Origin: Paenibacillaceae bacterium
Lineage (GTDB): Bacteria > Bacillota > Bacilli > Paenibacillales > YIM-B00363
Direction: 5' to 3'
Length of the DNA: 10,440 bases
NCBI GenBank assembly: GCA_018969805.1
Contig: JAGWXQ010000028.1
Location: 1-10,440 of the forward strand
The notes below the pieces were generated by a model. The model was not told the DNA's origin, did no database searches, and was given only the letters and a program-made list of their open reading frames with translations. Positions 5,532 through 10,440 of the stretch are shown here, in pieces; position 1 is the stretch's first letter, and every line of letters starts with the position of its first letter. The position numbers and the translations under genes are program-made.

Positions 5532-6074
5532 CTAAGTTTCCATCTGCTTCGCCAAAAAACCGGCTGCCGTTTCCACCATTTTCCCTTCCAAAACACCCAT
5601 TTTGGCGTGTTCTTTCTTACTCAGCAACACGACTGCCCCAATCGGATCTCCCGCCGCCACGATTGGCGCACACACAAACGCTTCATACCGTTCGGTCATA
5701 TCTTTGCACAGTTCGTAATCCCCTGCGACCGTTTCTGATCGCGTGCGGCGGTGTTCCATTGCCCGCTCAATAAGCGGTCCAATTTGTTTGTCTTGATAAT
5801 CTTTTTTATTTGCCCCACCGACTGCGATAATTTTTTCTCGATCCGCGATGCACGCGGTATGTCCGGTATTTTCCGCAAGCGATTCCGCATATTCTTTCGC
5901 GATGCCACCGAGCTCACCGATTGGGGAATATTTCTTCAAAATGACTTCACCATCGCGTTCGACGTAAATTTCCAACGGGTCCCCTTCGCGAATGCGCAGC
6001 GTACGCCGAATTTCTTTTGGGATGACCACGCGCCCTAAATCGTCGATTCTGCGGACAATGCCTGTTGCCTTCAT
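5532..6074 (-). CDS. spoVT: Stage V sporulation regulator SpoVT
   Basis: SpoVT is a DNA-binding regulator of forespore genes late in sporulation. The 180-residue product, close to the 178 of B. subtilis, has an AbrB-type swapped-hairpin domain at about 1-50 (GIVRRIDDLGRVVIPKEIRR) and a GAF-like C-terminal domain from about 56 (EYAESLAENTGHTACIADRE to GAVVLLSKKE), which together define SpoVT and separate it from short AbrB proteins. The start is ATG 6074 with AAAGGAGG 9 bases upstream; the longer in-frame start lacks such a site. It follows mfd, as in B. subtilis, with a 62-base gap carrying a sigma-G-like promoter, consistent with the known sigma-G control of this gene. A terminator follows immediately. 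Confidence 0.96.
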   Translation of the reverse strand: MKATGIVRRIDDLGRVVIPKEIRRTLRIREGDPLEIYVERDGEVILKKYSPIGELGGIAKEYAESLAENTGHTACIADREKIIAVGGANKKDYQDKQIGPLIERAMEHRRTRSETVAGDYELCKDMTERYEAFVCAPIVAAGDPIGAVVLLSKKEHAKMGVLEGKMVETAAGFLAKQMET

Positions 6075-6108
6075 CGCGATGCGCCTCCTTTTGCAGTGCA
6101 ATCGCGCT

Positions 6109-6139
6109 TAGTATTCGTTGGCATCGTCTTCCTTATTCA
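6109..6139 (-). promoter_or_regulatory. Candidate sigma-G promoter of spoVT
   Basis: TGAATA (6134-6139) and AATACTA (6109-6115) are spaced 18 bases apart, close to the forespore sigma-G pattern (-35 TGAATA-like, -10 CATACTA). Only the first -10 base differs. The first three bases of the -35 are the mfd stop codon. The expected start lies just upstream of the AAAGGAGG site of spoVT. Position and match agree with B. subtilis, where spoVT is a sigma-G gene. Confidence 0.65.
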
Positions 6140-9100
6140 TCGGATCAAAGAGCGCGGTGTCGTATCGACGACTCCTTCACGGACAAACGCATGCAGCACC
6201 GTTTCTACGCGCTTGAGCACGTCGTGCACGGGCGCTTTGTTTCCGATCATTTGTACGACCGCGGTCGTCTGTGGCACGATGCGCAGCGGAAACGCCGCGT
6301 TGCTATACGATGTGCATATGCGCGCAAGCTTATCCGGCACGATGTGCGCACTCCAGTCCCGATCCCAAGCAAACTGCATCGTATGTCCGCTGTACGAAAT
6401 CGTGTGCATGCCGAGTTGGGATGCCCACACGCGCACGCGCGCAACACGAATGAGCGTCTCGACAGGCAACGGTACGTCCCCAAACCGATCGATCAGTTCC
6501 TCGACAATCTCATCCAGACGCTCTGCGCGCGTGCATTGCGCGAGCATATGGTACACTTCTAATTTTTGGCCACTGTCCTCGATGTACGTGCTCGGTACGT
6601 ACGCCTCGATCGGTACGTCGATTTTCGTCGTGACCGCACGCATCGGATGTTGTTGTTCTTCTTTGTGTACGTCTCTTTTTCTTTTTTCCATTTCATCGGC
6701 AAGCATTTGGGTGTACAAATGAAAGCCGACTGAGGCGATAAATCCATGCTGCTGGCCACCGAGCAAATCCCCCGCCCCGCGAATTGCCAAATCGCGCATC
6801 GCGATCTGAAACCCCGATCCGAGTTCGGTCAGTTCCCGTATCGCTTGTAATCGTTTTTCTGCTGCTTCTTTCAGCACGCGGTCGCGCTGAAACGTAAAGT
6901 AGGCGTACGCGATGCGATTCGAGCGACCGACACGCCCACGCAGTTGATACAATTGCGATAACCCCATTTTGTCTGCATCGTAGACAATCAGCGTATTGAC
7001 ATTTGGGATATCGACACCGGTCTCAATAATCGATGTACTGACAAGAACATCGTACGAACCAGAAAGAAAATCAAATATCGTCCGCTCCAACACATCTTCC
7101 TTCATCTGACCGTGGGCGACGACGACGCGCGCATCCGGTACTTCCTCCCGAATCGATTGGGCGACACGCTCAATGCCCTCGATGCGATTGTGGACGACGT
7201 ATACTTGCCCTTCGCGCGCCAGCTCCCGCTCGATCGCATCCCGGACGAGCGCCATGCGCAACTCCATCACATACGTTTGCACAGGATGGCGATTTTCCGG
7301 TGGTGTCTCAATGACCGACACGTCCCGCACCCCGATCATTGCCATGTGCAACGTCCGTGGAATCGGCGTCGCCGTCAACGTCAGTACATCGACGTTGTTG
7401 CGGAATTTTTTAATTTTTTCTTTATGGGCGACCCCGAACCGTTGTTCTTCATCGACGATCAAAAGCCCAATATCGCGAAATACGATGTCGGAAGAAAGCA
7501 AGCGGTGTGTGCCGATGCATATATCGATGGTGCCGTCTTTAAGCCCCGCCCGTGTGGCATCGATGTCTTTTTTCGTGCGAAAACGGCTTAATACCGCAAT
7601 ACGGCACGGCATGCCAAAAAAACGCTGTTGAAACGTCTCGTAATGTTGGTGTGCCAATATCGTCGTTGGCACGAGTACGGCGACTTGCTTTCCTTCCAAA
7701 ACTGCTTTACACGCCGCGCGAATTGCGACTTCCGTTTTTCCATAACCGACATCGCCACACAAGAGCCGATCCATCGGACGTGCCTGCTCCATATCCCGCT
7801 TAATTTCTGCGATAGCGCGGAGCTGGTCTGGTGTTTCCGGATAGGGGAACACCGTTTCAAATTGTTGCTGGTACGGTGTATCTGGCGCAAACGCGTGCCC
7901 TGGTATCGCTGCGCGCGCGGCATACAGTTTGATCAATTCATCGGCAATATCGTTGACCGCACGCTGCGCTTTCGCACGGGCGCGTCCCCATTCGGTACCA
8001 CCCAGCTTGCTCATTTTTGGGGGAGTACCTTCGTCGGCACCAATGTATTTTTGGATCAATTCGATGTGCTCGATCGGGATCGCAAGTTTATCGCCAAGCG
8101 CATACTCGATATTTACATAGTCGCGATGGACGTCGTCGATGACGATCGTCCCAATACCGGTAAACCGACCGATGCCGTGGTGCACATGGACGACATAATC
8201 TCCAACACGCAACTCTGTATCACTTTTGATCCGCTGCACAGCATCGTCTTGCGCACGGACTGCCGGACGGGTGCGCCGCGCGCGCGCATCGAGCAATTCT
8301 TTGTCCGTAATGACGACGAGCTGTGCACCGGGCAAATCAAACCCATGGTGCATGGTCGCTTCCACGCAACGAATGATCGGGTCGCCCCCTTCGCGAATGA
8401 GTGCCTCCATTTTTTTCAGGCGTTCGCGCTGGGGGGCAACGAGCATCACGGTCGTTTTTTGGCGCTGCCAGCGCGCAACTTCTGCACGCAGCACAGGCAT
8501 TTGTCCAGCCATCATCGGCATCGTGCGGCTGTGTACCGTAAACTGCGATCCATCGTTGCTCTGTCGCCCAAACAGCGTCAGCTGCACACGCGGTGTTCTT
8601 TGCGCAGACCAATCCGCCCACGTCATGCACAGCGGCCATTCTGCAATCGTTTGCGGTATCGGTGCGTCGTACGCTGCCCAAAGGGCAATATCGCGATCAT
8701 CGAGCTGCGCTTGTTCGTGTAATTTTGTCGGTTCATCAAACACCCAGATCGCATCATCTGCGGTGTACTGAGCGATCGTAGCGCATTCCGGAACTACGCT
8801 TGCAACAAACTTCATGCGGCCCGCAAACGGCACACCTGTGCGCAATTTTTCAATGTCCGCACGCAATGCATCCTCTTTGCGTATGCGTTCATGTCGATGG
8901 GGCATGCGCAGCAGGTGCGCCTGCAGCGTTTCTGTTGCCCGATCGGCCGCTTGCTCCCACTGGTCTATCGATCCAAACAATTCTGCACATGGGAATATGG
9001 TGACCTCGTCCACGGATGCAATCGATCGCTGCGCGTGCACATCGATCGTGCGCATAGACTCGATCGTGTCGCCAAACCACTCCAGACGATACGCCACACC

Positions 9101-9685
9101 TTCGACGATCCGATCGGAAGCACCGGCACACCACGGATACACATCGACAATTCCACCGCGCACGCTGATTTGTCCCGGGTGTTCTACTTGCGGAACCCGG
9201 ACGTATCCCGCATGGACACATCGCTGAACAAACTGCTCCAGAGGCATCGCCATCGCTACACGCACCGATATTGTCGCCTCGCGCAGCATGCGCGGAGAAA
9301 CGACAAACTTCCTCGCCGCCAATCCACTGGTGACGAGGATGCCTCGATTGTGCTGCAGCAGTGTGCTCAGCGTATGCATGCGCGCGGCACTGACGTCTGG
9401 ACTGCCAATCGACATTTCTGCATGTACGGATTCGTGCGCAGGATATGCGTACACGTCCTGTCCATCCAGACACGCGACCAAATCATTTGTCCAATGCTGC
9501 ACGTGCAACGCATTGTGCGTGACTACGACGATCGGTCTTTTGAGCGCATCGTGCATCGCGGCTGTGAACACCGCACGCGCAGATGCGGCGAGCCCACTTA
9601 CGGTTACACACGTTGCGCCTGCACGCACATCGGCGAGTACTGCGGTGATGTCTTCATCGTCCACACACGCCCTCACCCAGTCCAC
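6137..9685 (-). CDS. mfd: Transcription-repair coupling factor Mfd
   Basis: Mfd binds RNA polymerase stalled at DNA damage, pushes it off with a RecG-like translocase and recruits UvrA. The 1182-residue product has a UvrB-homology region (about 1-250, including GQISVRGGIVDVYP at 171-184), a CarD-like polymerase-binding domain at about 493-555 (LRVGDYVVHVHHGIGRF), and translocase motifs: Walker A GDVGYGKT (644-651), DEEQ (745-748), TATPIPRTL (771-779), STSIIETGVDIPN and RGRVGR (916-921). A C-terminal regulatory domain follows. Length is normal. The start is GTG 9685, 5 bases after a perfect TAAGGAGGTG, whose TAA is the pth stop, so translation is probably coupled. In B. subtilis the anti-sigma gene fin lies between spoVC and mfd; here only 12 bases separate them. 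Confidence 0.98.
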   Translation of the reverse strand: MDWVRACVDDEDITAVLADVRAGATCVTVSGLAASARAVFTAAMHDALKRPIVVVTHNALHVQHWTNDLVACLDGQDVYAYPAHESVHAEMSIGSPDVSAARMHTLSTLLQHNRGILVTSGLAARKFVVSPRMLREATISVRVAMAMPLEQFVQRCVHAGYVRVPQVEHPGQISVRGGIVDVYPWCAGASDRIVEGVAYRLEWFGDTIESMRTIDVHAQRSIASVDEVTIFPCAELFGSIDQWEQAADRATETLQAHLLRMPHRHERIRKEDALRADIEKLRTGVPFAGRMKFVASVVPECATIAQYTADDAIWVFDEPTKLHEQAQLDDRDIALWAAYDAPIPQTIAEWPLCMTWADWSAQRTPRVQLTLFGRQSNDGSQFTVHSRTMPMMAGQMPVLRAEVARWQRQKTTVMLVAPQRERLKKMEALIREGGDPIIRCVEATMHHGFDLPGAQLVVITDKELLDARARRTRPAVRAQDDAVQRIKSDTELRVGDYVVHVHHGIGRFTGIGTIVIDDVHRDYVNIEYALGDKLAIPIEHIELIQKYIGADEGTPPKMSKLGGTEWGRARAKAQRAVNDIADELIKLYAARAAIPGHAFAPDTPYQQQFETVFPYPETPDQLRAIAEIKRDMEQARPMDRLLCGDVGYGKTEVAIRAACKAVLEGKQVAVLVPTTILAHQHYETFQQRFFGMPCRIAVLSRFRTKKDIDATRAGLKDGTIDICIGTHRLLSSDIVFRDIGLLIVDEEQRFGVAHKEKIKKFRNNVDVLTLTATPIPRTLHMAMIGVRDVSVIETPPENRHPVQTYVMELRMALVRDAIERELAREGQVYVVHNRIEGIERVAQSIREEVPDARVVVAHGQMKEDVLERTIFDFLSGSYDVLVSTSIIETGVDIPNVNTLIVYDADKMGLSQLYQLRGRVGRSNRIAYAYFTFQRDRVLKEAAEKRLQAIRELTELGSGFQIAMRDLAIRGAGDLLGGQQHGFIASVGFHLYTQMLADEMEKRKRDVHKEEQQHPMRAVTTKIDVPIEAYVPSTYIEDSGQKLEVYHMLAQCTRAERLDEIVEELIDRFGDVPLPVETLIRVARVRVWASQLGMHTISYSGHTMQFAWDRDWSAHIVPDKLARICTSYSNAAFPLRIVPQTTAVVQMIGNKAPVHDVLKRVETVLHAFVREGVVDTTPRSLIR

Positions 9686-9697
9686 GACCGCACCTCC

Positions 9698-10276
9698 TTA
9701 TTCACCGAGGACGTAGTCATTGACACGCGTCATCGCTTGCTCCATCGGCATGGTCAGTACGCACCGGACGGCCGCACATGCCCGCTCAATCGTTTGCGTA
9801 CACATGCGATGTTCGTCGGGCCGAAACCGCTCGAGCACATAATCTGCAAATAATTGTTCTTCCGGTGGCCGAGAAATACCCATCCGCACCCGCGCAAACG
9901 CATTTGTTTGCAGCATGGCGATCAGTGAGCGCAGTCCATTATGTCCACCGTGCCCGCCTTGCGCACGCAAACGCACCCGTCCCAGAGGTGTGTCCATATC
10001 ATCGACGAGCACAAGCCCATCCGCAATGTCCCATCGATGCGCACGCAAGAGCGAGGCGACGCATTGTCCCGATGCGTTCATGTACGTGAGCGGCTTAATG
10101 AGCATGACATCGACGCCCTCGATTGTCGTGTATGCGATCGTTCCGCGGTGCGCTTTCGCCTCTTTCCATACCGCAAACGACTGCGCAGCGAGCGCGTCGA
10201 GTGCCATCCAACCGAAATTGTGCCGCGTCCGCGCATACGCATCCCCAGGATTTCCAAGCCCTACAATCCACCGCAT
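9698..10276 (-). CDS. pth: Peptidyl-tRNA hydrolase
   Basis: Pth (SpoVC in B. subtilis) cleaves peptidyl-tRNA released from stalled ribosomes so that tRNA is recycled. The 192-residue product has the family opening MRWIVGLGNPG, catalytic H19 in TRHNFG, N9, N67 in PLTYMNASGQ, D92 in VLVDDMDTPLG, and the GGHGGHNGLRS loop with N113. Length is typical. The start is ATG 10276 with AAAGGAGC about 8 bases upstream. It follows prs by 20 bases, whereas in B. subtilis ctc (L25-like protein) lies between them. Its stop codon is built into the mfd ribosome site. Confidence 0.97.
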   Translation of the reverse strand: MRWIVGLGNPGDAYARTRHNFGWMALDALAAQSFAVWKEAKAHRGTIAYTTIEGVDVMLIKPLTYMNASGQCVASLLRAHRWDIADGLVLVDDMDTPLGRVRLRAQGGHGGHNGLRSLIAMLQTNAFARVRMGISRPPEEQLFADYVLERFRPDEHRMCTQTIERACAAVRCVLTMPMEQAMTRVNDYVLGE

Positions 10277-10296
10277 GCGATTTTGCTCCTTTTGAG

Positions 10297-10440
10297 CTAT
10301 ACTTCAAACAGTTTGCTGATCGATATTTCTTCGTGAATGCGTACGATTGCTTCGCCCATGAGCGGAGCAACCGACAACGTGACGAGCTTGCGGCACGGCT
10401 GTGGATGCGTAATCGGGATCGTATTTGTCACGACGACTTC
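10297..10440 (-). CDS. prs: Ribose-phosphate pyrophosphokinase (PRPP synthetase), 3' end (partial)
   Basis: The last 47 codons of a PRPP synthetase, which makes PRPP from ribose 5-phosphate and ATP for nucleotide, histidine and tryptophan synthesis. The visible C-terminus includes VVVTNTIPI and SVAPLMGEAIVRIHEEISIS and ends KLFEV before TAG, matching the conserved Prs tail (LSVAPLLAEAIxRIHEExSVSxLF). The 5' end lies beyond the window edge. It is the first visible gene of the prs-pth-mfd block and is followed by pth after 20 bases with no terminator between. Confidence 0.95.
   Translation of the reverse strand, partial: EVVVTNTIPITHPQPCRKLVTLSVAPLMGEAIVRIHEEISISKLFEV

Noticed and set aside
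5317..5535. A 72-codon plus-strand frame starting MSTAQCQSCPYG, considered as a small zinc protein such as Gin
   Set aside because: It shares I-E-x-I-V-P-[DE]-G-C and RFCETD with copy 1 of the repeat, but its cysteine spacing does not fit Gin, no ribosome site precedes the ATG, the start overlaps the rpmE promoter, and it runs through the spoVT terminator.
7628..9853. Plus-strand open frames of over 300 codons antisense to mfd and pth
   Set aside because: They mirror the codon structure of mfd and show no domain, start signal or independent promoter; mfd itself is complete and unmistakable.
1..10440. CRISPR arrays, insertion sequences, tRNA or rRNA genes, and replication-origin DnaA boxes
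   Set aside because: No regularly spaced repeats, transposase motifs, tRNA-like folds or clustered TTATCCACA boxes were seen on either strand.

Overview
The window looks like chromosomal DNA from an endospore-forming Firmicute of the Bacilli. The evidence is SpoVT, a YaaL (DUF2508) gene beside recR, a sporulation-type cytoplasmic PAS histidine kinase, strong AAGGAGG-like ribosome binding sites and several intrinsic terminators. Base composition is moderate (around half G+C by eye), apart from an AT-rich fragment at the left edge. No species can be named from this sequence alone. Except for that left-edge fragment, every supported gene lies on the minus strand, so transcription runs from position 10440 towards position 1.

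Read in transcription order there are four blocks. (1) 10440-5532: prs (3' end), pth/spoVC, mfd and spoVT, the last ending at an intrinsic terminator directly after its stop codon. A sigma-G-like promoter overlaps the mfd stop codon and would drive spoVT separately. (2) 5337-5037: rpmE (zinc-type ribosomal protein L31) with a good sigma-A promoter. (3) 5025-855: a near-consensus sigma-A promoter, a short SRP RNA (ffs), a PAS histidine kinase, dnaX, ebfC and recR, closed by a hairpin plus T-run terminator. This unit joins protein export, signal transduction, replication and recombination. (4) 850-307: yaaL in its own segment after a roughly 370-base gap. At the far left (1-123, plus strand) the AT-rich 3' end of an unrecognised gene converges on yaaL and has its own terminator.

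The genes mostly serve DNA and translation housekeeping: PRPP synthesis, peptidyl-tRNA recycling, transcription-coupled repair, clamp loading, RecFOR-type recombination, SRP targeting and ribosome structure. Two sporulation-linked regulators (SpoVT and the kinase) sit among them. In B. subtilis the prs-mfd-spoVT cluster and the scr-dnaX-recR cluster are separate loci. Here they are joined through rpmE, and ctc, fin and bofA are missing from their B. subtilis positions.

The most notable signal is inside dnaX. An A6 run at codons 441-442 is followed immediately by a 19-bp bulged hairpin. This has the layout of a recoding or transcript-slippage site, as known for the tau/gamma switch of E. coli and Thermus dnaX. 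The other unexplained signal is a pair of intergenic repeats about 4.8 kb apart (618-683 and 5386-5451) with conserved ends and a divergent middle.
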